Source: Hyphomicrobiales bacterium (GTDB taxonomy: Bacteria; Pseudomonadota; Alphaproteobacteria; Rhizobiales; Xanthobacteraceae). Taken from it: a stretch of 47,864 nt of DNA. Below, one piece after another: positions 17,467 to 26,720 of the stretch. The stretch covers positions 1 through 47,864 of the forward strand of contig WHTM01000038.1 of NCBI GenBank assembly GCA_009377755.1. The letters run 5' to 3'. Positions within the stretch are counted from its first letter, which is position 1, and every line of letters starts with the position of its first letter. A program made the translations under genes and the position numbers. The notes under the pieces were generated by a model. It was not told where the DNA came from. It saw only the letters and a list, made by a program, of their open reading frames with translations, and searched no databases.

Positions 17467-18654
17467 TCAGGCGGCCCACAGCCGGCGGCTTGCAAGCCGT
17501 CCGCCTTCGACCAGGGCGGCGAGCTTCGCCCAGGCGACGTCGGGGTGGACCTCGTCCCCGGCGCCCGACGTGCCGAACCCGCAATCCGTGCCGCCAACGA
17601 CGCGTTCGCGCCCGACCACGCCGGCGAAACGCATGATGCGCTGCGCCACGAGGTCAGGGTGCTCGACCAGATGGACGCAGTGCGACACGACGCCGGGGAT
17701 GAGCAGCTTGCCGTCCGGCAGCGTCACGTCCTCCCAGACCTGCCACTCATGCTCGTGCCGCGGGTTCGCCGCCTCGATCAGATAGGCGCCGGCACGAACC
17801 TGCAACATGAGGTCGACGAAGTGCTTCAATTCGAAATCGTAAACGCGCGGCGCGACATTGACGCTGTAGCAGGTGTGGAACCGCACCCGGTTTTCCGGGA
17901 TGCCCCGGAGCGCGTGATTGACCGCCTCGACCCGCAGCGCGATGAACTTGCGGCAGTCCTCGATCGAAGCGTCCGGCGTGCGATTGTAGTGCGTCGCCAT
18001 GCGCGGATCGTCGATCTGCAGCAGCAAGCCTGCGTCGACGATCGCCTTGTATTCCACGTGCATGGCATCGGCGAGCGCTGCCAGATACTCCTCGTCGGAG
18101 GCGTAGTACCGGTTCTCGTAGTAGAGTTCGAGGTTCGACGGCGAGATCGCGGTGATGAAGGCGTCTTCCACATCGGTGCCGCCGAGCGCGCGCTTGAGAT
18201 TGGCGATGTCGGCGGCGACCTCGGCCTGCCCGACGTAGCGGATCGGCCCGGTGCAGACCAGCGCACGCGGCCGGACCGTTCGCTTCGGCACAATCGCTCC
18301 CGAGCGCGCCGCGAGCATGACGCGGTGGTCCTCATAGGCGGCGGCAAACGCGATGGAATCGCGCGTCGCCCCGCGGAAGCGGACCGGGCTGTCGATCTCC
18401 TCCAGCCCCGCGAGCCGTTCCGGCGCATAAGCCATCCAGGTGACCTTGCTGTGCTCGCCGTCGCCGACAATGTCGATCCCGGTCTCGGCCTGCTGGCACA
18501 CGATCTCGGAGATCGCGCGGCGCACGCGGCCGGAGACTGCGGCAGGGTCGTTGACCTCGCCAAGCTCCTTGGCATTGAGCAGCGCCACCAGATCGGTCGG
18601 CCGCGGCAGGCTGCCGGTGTGGGTGGTGAGGATGCGGTCGCGGCTGGATTTCAT
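17467..18654 (-). CDS. Cobalamin-independent methionine synthase-like (MetE C-terminal domain) protein
   Basis: A 395-residue TIM-barrel protein of the MetE/UROD superfamily without the MetE N-terminal half. Zinc ligands are visible: His260 and Cys262 in VRFHTCYSVN, Glu294 in YLIEAANPR and Cys358 in VGGTDCGFGT. It begins with RILTTHTGSLPRP, a family start. Members of this short group transfer methyl or related groups in degradation of sulfur or quaternary compounds rather than making methionine; the substrate is not given by sequence. It is followed by a Bug-type binding protein on the same strand, which may feed it a substrate (inference). Confidence 0.88.
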   Translation of the reverse strand: MKSSRDRILTTHTGSLPRPTDLVALLNAKELGEVNDPAAVSGRVRRAISEIVCQQAETGIDIVGDGEHSKVTWMAYAPERLAGLEEIDSPVRFRGATRDSIAFAAAYEDHRVMLAARSGAIVPKRTVRPRALVCTGPIRYVGQAEVAADIANLKRALGGTDVEDAFITAISPSNLELYYENRYYASDEEYLAALADAMHVEYKAIVDAGLLLQIDDPRMATHYNRTPDASIEDCRKFIALRVEAVNHALRGIPENRVRFHTCYSVNVAPRVYDFELKHFVDLMLQVRAGAYLIEAANPRHEHEWQVWEDVTLPDGKLLIPGVVSHCVHLVEHPDLVAQRIMRFAGVVGRERVVGGTDCGFGTSGAGDEVHPDVAWAKLAALVEGGRLASRRLWAA

Positions 18655-18685
18655 GGCGGACGGAACCGTAGGGCGGGACGCTCAT

Positions 18686-18839
18686 GGCTGTCATCCCGGC
18701 CGAGCGCCAAAGCAGGCAAGTTTACGCAGCCTGCGTACACTTGGCTGCGTGCGCAAGAGCCGGGACCTATGTCTCTCTGTGTGGGCGCAGGGGTACATGG
18801 ATCCCGAAGCGCACCTTCGGCGCGTCCGGGATGGCAGCC
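18686..18839. repeat. Dispersed imperfect palindromic element (REP-like)
   Basis: The ends GGCTGTCATCCCGG and CCGGGATGGCAGCC are near-complementary over about 14 bp across 154 bases. Inside lies a second hairpin, CAAGTTTACGCA (18717-18728) against TGCGTACACTTG (18732-18743), 11 of 12 paired. Elements of this type with ATCCCGG ends are common between genes in Bradyrhizobiaceae, as I recall. It sits downstream of aspS and upstream of the MetE-like gene. Confidence 0.65.
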
Positions 18840-18846
18840 GAGAGCG

Positions 18847-20643
18847 TCACTTCTGCAGTGGGTTGAGCCTGATATGCAACTCCCTGAGCTGCTTCGCCGT
18901 CACCTCCGACGGGGCGCCCATCAACAGGTCCTCGGCGCGCTGGTTCATCGGGAAGAGCGTCACCTCGCGCAGGTTTTCCTCCCCGCACAGCAGCATGACG
19001 ATGCGGTCGATGCCGGGCGCGATGCCGCCGTGCGGCGGCGCGCCGTATTGCAGCGCGCGCAGCATGCCGCCGAACTTCGCCTCCAGCACGCTCTCGTCGT
19101 AGCCGGCGATGGCGAACGCCTTGCGCATCACTTCCGGGCGATGATTGCGGATCGCACCGGACGAAAGCTCCACGCCGTTGCAGACGATGTCGTACTGGAG
19201 CGCCTTGATATCTAGAATCTTATCGTGATCCGTAGGGTCAAGAGCAAGAAACTCCTCTGGGCTCATATTCGGCATCGAAAAGGGATTGTGAGAAAATTCA
19301 ATCTTCTTCTCTTCAGGATCCCAACCGTACATGGGAAAATCGACAATCCAACAGAGCTCAAAGCGTTCCTTGTCAATAAGACCCAGCTCGTTGCCAATCT
19401 TGGTTCGAGCGAAGCCTGCTAAGTGGACAAACGTCTCCGTCCTTCCGCCTGCGAAAAACACCGCGTCGCCGACACCGAGCCTTAGTTGAGCGCGAATCCG
19501 TTCCGTACGCTCCGCACCGAGATTTCTCGCTATTGGACCTGCGCCACTTTCTTCACCTTCTCGCCAAAAGATGTAGCCAAGGCCAGGTAGCCCTTCGCCT
19601 TTTGCCCACTCGTTCATGCGATCGCAAAACGCTCTATTCCCGCCTTTCGGTGCAGGTATTGCCCAAACTTCAACTTTCGGGTCAGACGCGATTTGATTTG
19701 CAAAGACTTTGAAATCTGACCCACGAAAAACGTCAGTAACATTCTGCATCACAATTGGATTGCGGAGGTCCGGTTTATCCGTGCCATAACGCGTTACTGA
19801 ATCGCCGTACGGAATCCGCGGGAACTTCGGCGTCACCGGCTTGCCGTCACCGAATTCCTCGAACACGCCGCGCAGCACCGGCTCGACCGCCTCGAACACG
19901 TCGTCCTGGGTGACGAAGCTCATCTCGATGTCGAGCTGGTAGAACTCGCCGGGCGAACGGTCGGCGCGCGCGTCCTCGTCGCGGAAGCACGGCGCGATCT
20001 GGAAGTAGCGGTCGAAGCCCGCGATCATGATGAGCTGCTTGAACTGCTGCGGCGCCTGCGGCAGCGCGTAGAACTTGCCCGGGTGCAGCCGCGACGGCAC
20101 CAGGAAATCGCGCGCGCCCTCCGGCGAGGAGGCGGTCAGGATCGGCGTCTGGAATTCGAAGAAGCCGCCCTCTTTCATGCGCCGGCGGATCGAGTCGATG
20201 ATCTGCCCGCGCTTCATGATGTTGGCGTGCAGCCGCTCGCGCCGCAGATCGAGGAAGCGATACCTCAGCCGCATCTCCTCGGGGTATTCCTGCTCGCCGA
20301 ATACCGGCATCGGCAGTTCGGCGGCCGGACCCAGCACCTCGATCTCGGCGATATAAATCTCGACCTGGCCGGTCGGCAGGTCGGGATTCTCGGTGCCGCC
20401 CGGACGACGGCGCACCTTGCCGTCGATGCGCACCACCCATTCCGCACGCAGGGTCTCGGCAGTCCGGAACGCCGGGCTGTCGGGGTCCGCCACCACCTGC
20501 GTCAACCCGTAATGGTCGCGCAGATCGATAAACAGCACGCCGCCATGGTCGCGGATGCGGTGGCACCAGCCGGCGAGCCGGACGGTCTCGCCGATGTGGC
20601 TGTCGCGGAGCTCGCCGCAGGTCTGGGTGCGGTAGCGGTGCAT
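18847..20643 (-). CDS. aspS: Aspartyl-tRNA synthetase (probably non-discriminating)
   Basis: A class II synthetase of 598 residues, normal bacterial size. The OB anticodon-binding domain is at the N-terminus ([15 protein letters not shown]). Motif 2 is [19 protein letters not shown] (about 220-238) and motif 3 is [21 protein letters not shown]. An RDHGG sequence near residue 31 and a glycine after RRRP near 82 resemble the His/Gly pair described for non-discriminating AspRS, which also charges tRNA-Asn; this fits the GatCAB genes in the window. The ATG at 20643 starts MHRYRTQTC; upstream codons are open but unlike the family. Bases about 19205-19810 have much lower GC than the rest (see findings), though the protein stays normal. 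Confidence 0.97.
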   Translation of the reverse strand: MHRYRTQTCGELRDSHIGETVRLAGWCHRIRDHGGVLFIDLRDHYGLTQVVADPDSPAFRTAETLRAEWVVRIDGKVRRRPGGTENPDLPTGQVEIYIAEIEVLGPAAELPMPVFGEQEYPEEMRLRYRFLDLRRERLHANIMKRGQIIDSIRRRMKEGGFFEFQTPILTASSPEGARDFLVPSRLHPGKFYALPQAPQQFKQLIMIAGFDRYFQIAPCFRDEDARADRSPGEFYQLDIEMSFVTQDDVFEAVEPVLRGVFEEFGDGKPVTPKFPRIPYGDSVTRYGTDKPDLRNPIVMQNVTDVFRGSDFKVFANQIASDPKVEVWAIPAPKGGNRAFCDRMNEWAKGEGLPGLGYIFWREGEESGAGPIARNLGAERTERIRAQLRLGVGDAVFFAGGRTETFVHLAGFARTKIGNELGLIDKERFELCWIVDFPMYGWDPEEKKIEFSHNPFSMPNMSPEEFLALDPTDHDKILDIKALQYDIVCNGVELSSGAIRNHRPEVMRKAFAIAGYDESVLEAKFGGMLRALQYGAPPHGGIAPGIDRIVMLLCGEENLREVTLFPMNQRAEDLLMGAPSEVTAKQLRELHIRLNPLQK

Positions 20644-20796
20644 GAACGGACCGGACGGATGAAAGACGGGCACGCCGCCACGAAGGGCCGGAAAAGCACA
20701 TGCAGGGCCGATTTTGTCAAGGCGAGGCCCGGTCGATTGATTTCGGCGCGGATTTTGTCCCACAGTGCAGCATTGGGCACCGGGGAATACGCTTCA

Positions 20797-21633
20797 ATGC
20801 GCACGCTCGTGACCATCGCCGCCCTGCTGGCGTCCGCCGCGCAAGCCCTGGCGGCAACGCTCGACCGTGTCCGCGAGCGCGGCGCGTTCACCATCGCCTA
20901 CCGTGTCGATGCCAAGCCCTATTCGTACCTGAACGAGCGTGGGGAACCCGCAGGCTATATCGTCGACCTGTGCCGCGAGGTGGCCCTCGCCGTGCGCCAG
21001 AGTGTCGGCTCCGAGGTCAGGATTTCCTATGTCGCGGTAACCGCCGGCGATCGCTTCGACGCGGTGCGCGACGGGAGCGCCGACATCCTGTGCGATCCCT
21101 CGACGGTGACGCTTGCGCGGCGTGAGCTGGTCGACTTCTCCATACCGACCTACCTGGACGGCGCCGGCGTCATCTCGCGGGATGCCAAGCCGATCGAGCG
21201 GTTCGAGGATCTGCAAGGCAAGCGCGTGGGGGTACTCGCCGGAACGACCACCGAGCAGGTGCTGCACTCCTCGCTCGCCGACCTGAAGGTCGGCGCCACG
21301 GTCACCACCGTCCGCGATCATCGTGAAGGTATCAACCTGTTGGCCGCAGACCAGATCGACGCCTATTTCGGCGATCGGGCCATCCTCACGGCTTTCCTGA
21401 CCCAGCAGACGCTGCCCGGCTTCCGCATCGCTCGGCATTACTTCAGCCTGGAGACCTACGCCCTTGCGCTGCCGCGCAATGACAGCGCATTCCGACTGCT
21501 GGTGGACGGCACACTCGCACGGCTGTATCGCAGCGGCGGGATTCGTGCGCTCCTGACCAAGACATTCGGCCGTTCGAAGCCGGACGAGGTGCTGGATACG
21601 CTGTTCGTGATCCATTCGCTGCCGGAGAAATAA
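20797..21633 (+). CDS. Amino-acid ABC transporter substrate-binding protein (family 3)
   Basis: A 278-residue periplasmic binding protein (SBP_bac_3). It has a signal peptide (MRTLVTIAALLASAAQALAA), then TLDRVRERGAFTIAYRVDAK, YVAVTAGDRFDAVRDGSADI and ISRDAKPIERFEDLQGKRVG. The DG-x-x-D and RVGV-type motifs mark the two lobes. There is no adjacent permease or ATPase, so it is an orphan binding protein or works with subunits elsewhere. It is divergent from aspS and 50 bases before the ThDP enzyme, with which it may be co-transcribed. Confidence 0.92.
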   Translation: MRTLVTIAALLASAAQALAATLDRVRERGAFTIAYRVDAKPYSYLNERGEPAGYIVDLCREVALAVRQSVGSEVRISYVAVTAGDRFDAVRDGSADILCDPSTVTLARRELVDFSIPTYLDGAGVISRDAKPIERFEDLQGKRVGVLAGTTTEQVLHSSLADLKVGATVTTVRDHREGINLLAADQIDAYFGDRAILTAFLTQQTLPGFRIARHYFSLETYALALPRNDSAFRLLVDGTLARLYRSGGIRALLTKTFGRSKPDEVLDTLFVIHSLPEK

Positions 21634-21683
21634 TTGCGCTCCAGCTCGTCGCTTCAATCCGCTCGCCGAGCGGGGAAAGTTCC

Positions 21684-23363
21684 ATGAAGAAAGCCAAGCC
21701 TGCCCGCAAGGTCGCCGCTTCCTCGGCCTCCATGACCACGGCTGATGCCACGATCGCCACGCTGCTCGCCCACGGCATCGATACGATCTATGCGCTGCCG
21801 GGCGTCCACAATGACCATTTCTTCGACGCGCTGGCTCGCGCCGGCGAGCGCATCCGCACCGTGCACGCGCGCCACGAACAGGGCGCGGCCTATATGGCTC
21901 TGGGGGCGGCGCTCACCACCAACCGGCCGCAGCCCTACCTCGTTGTTCCGGGGCCCGGGCTGCTCAATACCGGTGCCGCGCTGCTGACCGCCTATGGGAT
22001 GAATGCGCCTGTGCTGGCGCTGATTGGGCAGATACCGGACGCCGATATCGGCCGTTTCCTCGGCCATCTGCATGAGATCCGCGACCAGGCCGGTATCATC
22101 GCCCGCCTGGTGGACTGGTCGGCACGCATCAAGGCACCGCACGAGGCGCCGCGGCTGGTGTCCGAGGCGCTGCGCGCGATGCACATCGGACGACCCGGAC
22201 CCGCGGCGCTGGAATGCGCCATCGACGTTTGGGGACGCAGATCCGCCGTCGCTCTGCAAAGCCCCCTTCCCGTCCCCGGCGTGCCCATCGACGAGGACGC
22301 CGTCACCGACGCCGCCAAGCGCCTCGGCGCGGCCAAGCGCCCGCTGATCGTGGTTGGCGGTGGTGCGCAGGGCGCAGCGCATGAGCTCCGAATGCTATCG
22401 CAGATGCTGCAGGCGCCGGTCATGGCCTACCGGCGCGGCCGCGGCGTGATCGACGGACGCGATCCGTTCAGCGTCACGCTGCCGCTCGGCTACGACCTGT
22501 GGCGCGAGGCCGATGTCGTCGTCGGCATCGGCACGCACCTGCTCTATCCGCTGACCATGTGGGGCTTCGACGACGACCTTGCGGTCATCCGCATCGATGC
22601 CGATCCGGAGGAGCCTGCGCGGATCCGCAAGCCTGCCGTGGCGCTGATCGGCGATGCCAGGCCGATCGTGCAGCGGTTGTTGGCGGTGCTGCCGAAGCAC
22701 AACGGCAAGCGGACGCCGCGCAAAAGCGAGATGCAGGAGCGTCAGGCGAGGCTCCGCCAGCGGCTGCAAAAGCTCGCGCCGCAGTTGGCGTTCCTCGACG
22801 CGATCCGGGCGGAACTGCCGGAAGACGGCATCTTCGTCGACGAGGTGACGCAGCTTGGCTTTGCCGCGCGTTTGACGTATCCCGCCTACAAGCCGCGGAC
22901 GTTCCTCTCCCCCGGCTATCAGGACAATCTCGGCTGGGGGTTTGCCACCGCGCTGGGGGCCCAAGATGCCCGGCCGGATGTCCCGGTGCTGGCGATCTCC
23001 GGCGACGGCGGCTTTCTGTACACGGCCAACGAGCTTGCCACCGCCGTCCGCCATCGCATCCCGCTGGTGACGGTGGTATTCGCGGACGGCGCTTTCGGCA
23101 ACGTGCGCCGCATCCAGCAGGAGCGGTTCGGCAACCGGCTGATCGCCAGCGATCTGGCCAACCCGGATTTCGTCCGCTTCGCCGAGAGCTTCGGCGCCGC
23201 GGCGGAACGCGCCCGCGACGCCAAGGCGCTGCGGGCGGCGCTCCGGCGCGCGTTCGCGCGCCGCGACGGGCCGACCCTGATCGAGGTCCCGGTCGGGCCG
23301 ATGCCGAGCCCGTGGGAATTCATCCACATGCCGCCGTCACGGGGCGCCGCAGCGGTGCGTTGA
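21684..23363 (+). CDS. Thiamine-diphosphate-dependent enzyme, acetolactate synthase-like
   Basis: A 559-residue three-domain ThDP enzyme. The catalytic Glu65 lies in [17 protein letters not shown]. The central domain (about 200-335) has [20 protein letters not shown]. The C-terminal domain binds ThDP-Mg through [17 protein letters not shown] (440-456) and [18 protein letters not shown]. It belongs to the acetolactate synthase/glyoxylate carboligase/sulfopyruvate-like group; no partner small subunit is nearby, so biosynthetic ALS is unlikely and the true substrate is unknown. The ATG at 21684 fits; a short basic leader ([15 protein letters not shown]) precedes the fold. rnd starts 35 bases after it. 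Confidence 0.9.
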   Translation: MKKAKPARKVAASSASMTTADATIATLLAHGIDTIYALPGVHNDHFFDALARAGERIRTVHARHEQGAAYMALGAALTTNRPQPYLVVPGPGLLNTGAALLTAYGMNAPVLALIGQIPDADIGRFLGHLHEIRDQAGIIARLVDWSARIKAPHEAPRLVSEALRAMHIGRPGPAALECAIDVWGRRSAVALQSPLPVPGVPIDEDAVTDAAKRLGAAKRPLIVVGGGAQGAAHELRMLSQMLQAPVMAYRRGRGVIDGRDPFSVTLPLGYDLWREADVVVGIGTHLLYPLTMWGFDDDLAVIRIDADPEEPARIRKPAVALIGDARPIVQRLLAVLPKHNGKRTPRKSEMQERQARLRQRLQKLAPQLAFLDAIRAELPEDGIFVDEVTQLGFAARLTYPAYKPRTFLSPGYQDNLGWGFATALGAQDARPDVPVLAISGDGGFLYTANELATAVRHRIPLVTVVFADGAFGNVRRIQQERFGNRLIASDLANPDFVRFAESFGAAAERARDAKALRAALRRAFARRDGPTLIEVPVGPMPSPWEFIHMPPSRGAAAVR

Positions 23364-23398
23364 CGAGACCGCGGTGGACCTGCCTAATACCGGCTCGC

Positions 23399-24547
23399 AT
23401 GGATATCATCACCACGACCGCCGATCTGAATCAGGCTTGCGAACGCCTCGCACGGCACCCGTTCGTGACCGTCGATACCGAGTTCCTGCGCGAGACGACC
23501 TACTACCCGCTCCTGTGCGTCGCACAGATGGCAAGCACCGAGGAAGCGGTCGTCCTCGATACGCTCGCTCCCAACCTCGATCTGGCGCCGTTCTTCGCCC
23601 TGATGAGCAGCCAGAAGATTCTGAAGGTCTTCCACGCCGCCCGGCAGGACATCGAAATCTGCTGGCACATGGCCGGCGCGATCCCGCATCCGATCTTCGA
23701 CACCCAGGTGGCTGCTATGGTGCTCGGCCACGGCGATTCGATCTCCTACGACCAGCTCGTGCAGCGGATTACCGGCGACGTGCTCGACAAGTCGCACCGC
23801 TACACCGACTGGAGCCGGCGCCCGCTCACCAAGGTGCAAATCGACTATGCCGAATCCGACGTGACGCACCTGCGCGACGTGTATCTGGCGCTGTCGGCCG
23901 ATCTCGAGAAACGCGGACGAATCGACTGGGTGTTCGAGGAAATGCGGGTGCTTACCTCACCGGACACCTACCGGTTCGAGCCCGAACACGCCTGGGAACG
24001 GCTGCGCACACGCGTGCGCAAGCCGAAGGATCTGGCGGTGCTGATGGAGGTGGCGGCCTGGCGCGAGCGCGAGGCGCAGACCCGCGACGTGCCCCGCGGG
24101 CGCGTCCTGCGGGACGAGGTGATTGCCGACATCGCCGTGCAGGCGCCGACCACGATCGATCGGCTCGGGTCGCTGCGCTCCCTGCCCAAGGGCTTCGAGC
24201 GCTCGCGCTGGGGCGACGCCATTGTCGAAGCGGTCAAGCGCGGCCTCGCCCGCGATCCGAAGACGCTGCCGCGGCTCGAACGGGCCCGGCCAGCGGCCAA
24301 CGGCGGCGCCACGATCGAATTGTTGAAGGTGCTGCTGCGCATGACCTCGGAACGGCACGGTGTCGCCGCCAAGGTGATCGCCACAACCGATGACCTCGAT
24401 CGCATCGTAGCCGACGATGATGCCGACGTCGCCGCCCTCAAGGGCTGGCGCCGGGAACTGTTCGGCAAGAAAGCGCTCGCCCTCAAGCACGGTCGGCTGG
24501 CGCTGGCGGTGGACAAAGGGCGCGTGGTAGCCGTGGAGCGGAGCTGA
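23399..24547 (+). CDS. rnd: Ribonuclease D
   Basis: A 3'-5' exoribonuclease that trims tRNA and other stable RNA ends. The DEDDy catalytic set is present: [11 protein letters not shown] (Asp, Glu), [15 protein letters not shown] (Asp) and [17 protein letters not shown] (Asp, with the Tyr). An HRDC-type C-terminal domain follows ([20 protein letters not shown]). Length 382 is typical. The frame is open to 22499, but the ATG at 23399 begins [14 protein letters not shown], as in relatives. The order aspS...rnd...ppx-ppk is familiar in Bradyrhizobiaceae; here two enzymes lie between aspS and rnd. Confidence 0.96.
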   Translation: MDIITTTADLNQACERLARHPFVTVDTEFLRETTYYPLLCVAQMASTEEAVVLDTLAPNLDLAPFFALMSSQKILKVFHAARQDIEICWHMAGAIPHPIFDTQVAAMVLGHGDSISYDQLVQRITGDVLDKSHRYTDWSRRPLTKVQIDYAESDVTHLRDVYLALSADLEKRGRIDWVFEEMRVLTSPDTYRFEPEHAWERLRTRVRKPKDLAVLMEVAAWREREAQTRDVPRGRVLRDEVIADIAVQAPTTIDRLGSLRSLPKGFERSRWGDAIVEAVKRGLARDPKTLPRLERARPAANGGATIELLKVLLRMTSERHGVAAKVIATTDDLDRIVADDDADVAALKGWRRELFGKKALALKHGRLALAVDKGRVVAVERS

Positions 24548-24570
24548 TCGTTGGGCGACGCATTGATAAA

Positions 24571-24588
24571 GTAGCTTCTGGAAGCTAC
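24571..24588. promoter_or_regulatory. Palindromic operator candidate of the antitoxin promoter
   Basis: Arms GTAGCTTC and GAAGCTAC separated by TG form an 18-bp inverted repeat that ends 8 bases before the antitoxin start. Phd-type antitoxins repress their own operon by binding such palindromes, so this is a likely autoregulatory site; the placement over the promoter/ribosome-binding region supports it. Confidence 0.6.
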
Positions 24589-24596
24589 CTTTCGGC

Positions 24597-24887
24597 ATGC
24601 ACGCCGTCGGTCTCAAGACGCTCAAGAACAAGCTCAGCGAATACGTTCGCCTCGCCGCAAACGGCGAAACCGTCCTAGTCACCGACCGTGACCGGGTCGT
24701 GACTGAACTCGTACCGCCGCGCGCGGAGCGAAGCCCTTTGCTTTCCGACGTCATGCTGGCTGACGCGGTACGGAAGGGATGGATCACGCCCGCCGTTCCG
24801 ACCAGCGACGAACCGCCTCCGCGTCATCCTGTCATGCCGTTCGACGAACTGATGCGAGACCTGAAACGGGACCGCGAGGACCGGTGA
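24597..24887 (+). CDS. Phd/YefM family antitoxin
   Basis: A 96-residue type II antitoxin. The N-terminal fold is typical of Phd: MHAVGLKTLKNKLSEYVRLA, then NGETVLVTDRDRVVTELVPP. The C-terminal part (RHPVMPFDELMRDLKRDRED) is the toxin-binding tail. It would repress its operon through the palindrome at 24571-24588. Its stop overlaps the start of the toxin frame by four bases (GTGA), a standard toxin-antitoxin layout. The toxin is broken (next feature), so the antitoxin may be a solitary survivor or may act on another toxin. Confidence 0.9.
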   Translation: MHAVGLKTLKNKLSEYVRLAANGETVLVTDRDRVVTELVPPRAERSPLLSDVMLADAVRKGWITPAVPTSDEPPPRHPVMPFDELMRDLKRDREDR

Positions 24888-25191
24888 TCTACCTGGATAG
24901 CTCGGTCGCGTTGGCGCACATTCTGGCTGAGACACGCGCCCCGCCTGCCTCCCTCTGGCAGGAGGCGCTCACTTCAGCCGCCTACTTGAATATGAGATGT
25001 GGAACCGCGTCCACGCGGTCCTGGAGCGGGCTCTGGAGCCGTTTCCGATGCAAGTTCGAACGCTCGACGCGCTTCACCTGGCGTCCATCGAGTTTCTCAG
25101 GAAAAGCCGGCAGGATGTGCAACTGGCAACGTACGACACCTGTCTTGCTGCGGCAGCCCGTGCGCTCGGCATTCCGCTGGCCGCGCTGTAG
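24884..25191 (+). pseudogene. VapC-type PIN-domain toxin, broken by frameshift and deletion
   Basis: The GTG at 24884 begins VIYLDSSVALAHILAETRAP, a good PIN-domain start with the first catalytic Asp. After LWQEALTS the frame fails; one base is missing near 24975. The remaining part continues in another frame as SRLLEYEMWNRVHAVLERAL, RTLDALHLASIEFLRKS and LATYDTCLAAAARALGIPL up to TAG at 25191. A canonical VapC has about 30 residues between the WNR-x-HA and the LARALEPFP segments that are absent here. The late Asp in TLDALH and the Asp in ATYD are retained, but the protein cannot be made intact. A sequencing error could explain the frameshift but not the deletion. Confidence 0.85.
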
Positions 25192-25205
25192 CCAAACGCC
25201 GCCGA

Positions 25206-26711
25206 TCAATCCGTCACGAACACCGGCTCGCGCCCGACGATCCGTGCCAGTTGCCGCAGCCGGTTGAACAGCCGGTCGCTGGCGAGCGCGGCATACTTTC
25301 CCTTGAGCCGCAACGCCAGCTTGCCGCGAACCACGCGCATCGGCGTGTTCGGCAGCACGTCCGGCATCGAGGCGGAGACCAGGTAGGCCACCCGCATCGA
25401 TGCGCCGAGCACACGCGCCCGGTCGAGCGTCCGCGTCGAAGCGAGCTCGCGCAGCCGCGGTGGCAACTCATCCTCGACCAGGCCCATGTAGCGGAAATAG
25501 ACGGCGAGCGCGAGAAACGTGCGCCCCGGATGATCGACGCCGATGAAGTTGCCATGGGCGATGATGTCGGACGACTGCTCGCCGCGGTAGTCGGGATGCG
25601 CCCGCCAGCTGATGTCGGCCAACAGGCAGGCGGCGTGACGCAGCCGCTTCTCCTCCGCTGTCTCCTCGATGCCGGACGACGCCATGAAACGATCGCTCCA
25701 GCCGACCAGCTCCTCGCCATGGCGGGGCGAACGCGAGCGGAGCAGGTTGAGGTCGCCCGCAGCGGCGAGCAGCGCATCCTGCCGGCGCTCCTTGGCGTCG
25801 AGCGATGCGTAGAGCAGGCCCTCGCGCACACCCAGCGCTGAGATGACGACATTCTTCGGCTTGCCGATACGGAGCACGTGCTCGAGTACCAGCGCCGCAT
25901 AGGCCAGCAATGGGCGGCGTTGCTCGGCAACGACTTCGATCTGCGACAAGGTCTCCGCATTCACGCGCCGGACCAGCCGAGCAAACTCCAGCGCCTCGCG
26001 CGCCAAGATCACATAGCCGTGCATCACGTGCAGCGGATATCCGGTCTGCCAGATGTGCAGACGCGCGAGCGCCCGCCATGTGCCCCCGACCGCGTAGAAG
26101 CTGCGGCCGCGCAACGACCTAAGCAAAGGCACGTGGCTCAGCGCATCGGTGACGATCGCGTCGGCCCGCTTGATCGAGCGATGCGACGTATCCTGCAAGG
26201 CGAGGCCGCCGAGCGCCAGCGTCGCGCCGCGACTGACGTGCGTCCCGCGGACCGAGACCAGTTCAATCGAGCCGCCGCCGAGATCGCCGACCATGCCGTC
26301 GGGGCGGTGGATACCCGATATCACGCCATAGGCCGAAAGCCGCGCTTCCCGCTGTCCGGACAAGACATCGATGCGGGTGCGGCAGATCCGCTCCGCATCG
26401 GCGATGAACTCGCGGCCGTTGCGGGCGTCGCGGCAGGCCGCGGTGGCAAGCACATGCAAGTCGCCAACCCGCATCGTTTGGCACAGGGCGCGGAAGCGGC
26501 GCAGGGCGGCCCGCGCCTTCTCCATGGCATCGGCCGCCAGAAGACCGGTCGACTGCACCTCGCGGCCCAGGCCGCAGAGCACCTTCTCGTTGAAGATCGG
26601 CGATGGACTGCGCGCCAGCCCCTCGTAGACGACGAGGCGGACCGAGTTCGAGCCGATATCGACGACCCCGATCGGGGGCCCGACATCGAGGCGGCCTTTC
26701 GCACGTGGCAT
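25206..26711 (-). CDS. ppx: Exopolyphosphatase / Ppx-GppA family phosphatase
   Basis: It releases phosphate from polyphosphate ends (or hydrolyses pppGpp). The ASKHA phosphate-binding loops are clear: GVVDIGSNSVRLVVYEG near the start and DLGGGSIELVSVRG. VLATAACRDARNGREFIAD and the HD-like C-terminal part (LRHAACLLADISWRAHPDYR) also match. Length is 501. It lies 9 bases after ppk in the minus-strand run, so polyphosphate synthesis and breakdown are encoded together. It converges on the broken vapC, 14 bases away. Confidence 0.95.
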   Translation of the reverse strand: MPRAKGRLDVGPPIGVVDIGSNSVRLVVYEGLARSPSPIFNEKVLCGLGREVQSTGLLAADAMEKARAALRRFRALCQTMRVGDLHVLATAACRDARNGREFIADAERICRTRIDVLSGQREARLSAYGVISGIHRPDGMVGDLGGGSIELVSVRGTHVSRGATLALGGLALQDTSHRSIKRADAIVTDALSHVPLLRSLRGRSFYAVGGTWRALARLHIWQTGYPLHVMHGYVILAREALEFARLVRRVNAETLSQIEVVAEQRRPLLAYAALVLEHVLRIGKPKNVVISALGVREGLLYASLDAKERRQDALLAAAGDLNLLRSRSPRHGEELVGWSDRFMASSGIEETAEEKRLRHAACLLADISWRAHPDYRGEQSSDIIAHGNFIGVDHPGRTFLALAVYFRYMGLVEDELPPRLRELASTRTLDRARVLGASMRVAYLVSASMPDVLPNTPMRVVRGKLALRLKGKYAALASDRLFNRLRQLARIVGREPVFVTD

Positions 26712-26720
26712 GCGCGGCTT

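Noticed and set aside
16768-19215. An 815-codon plus-strand frame across the Bug and MetE-like genes
   Set aside because: It overlaps two well-supported minus genes and lacks a ribosome site.
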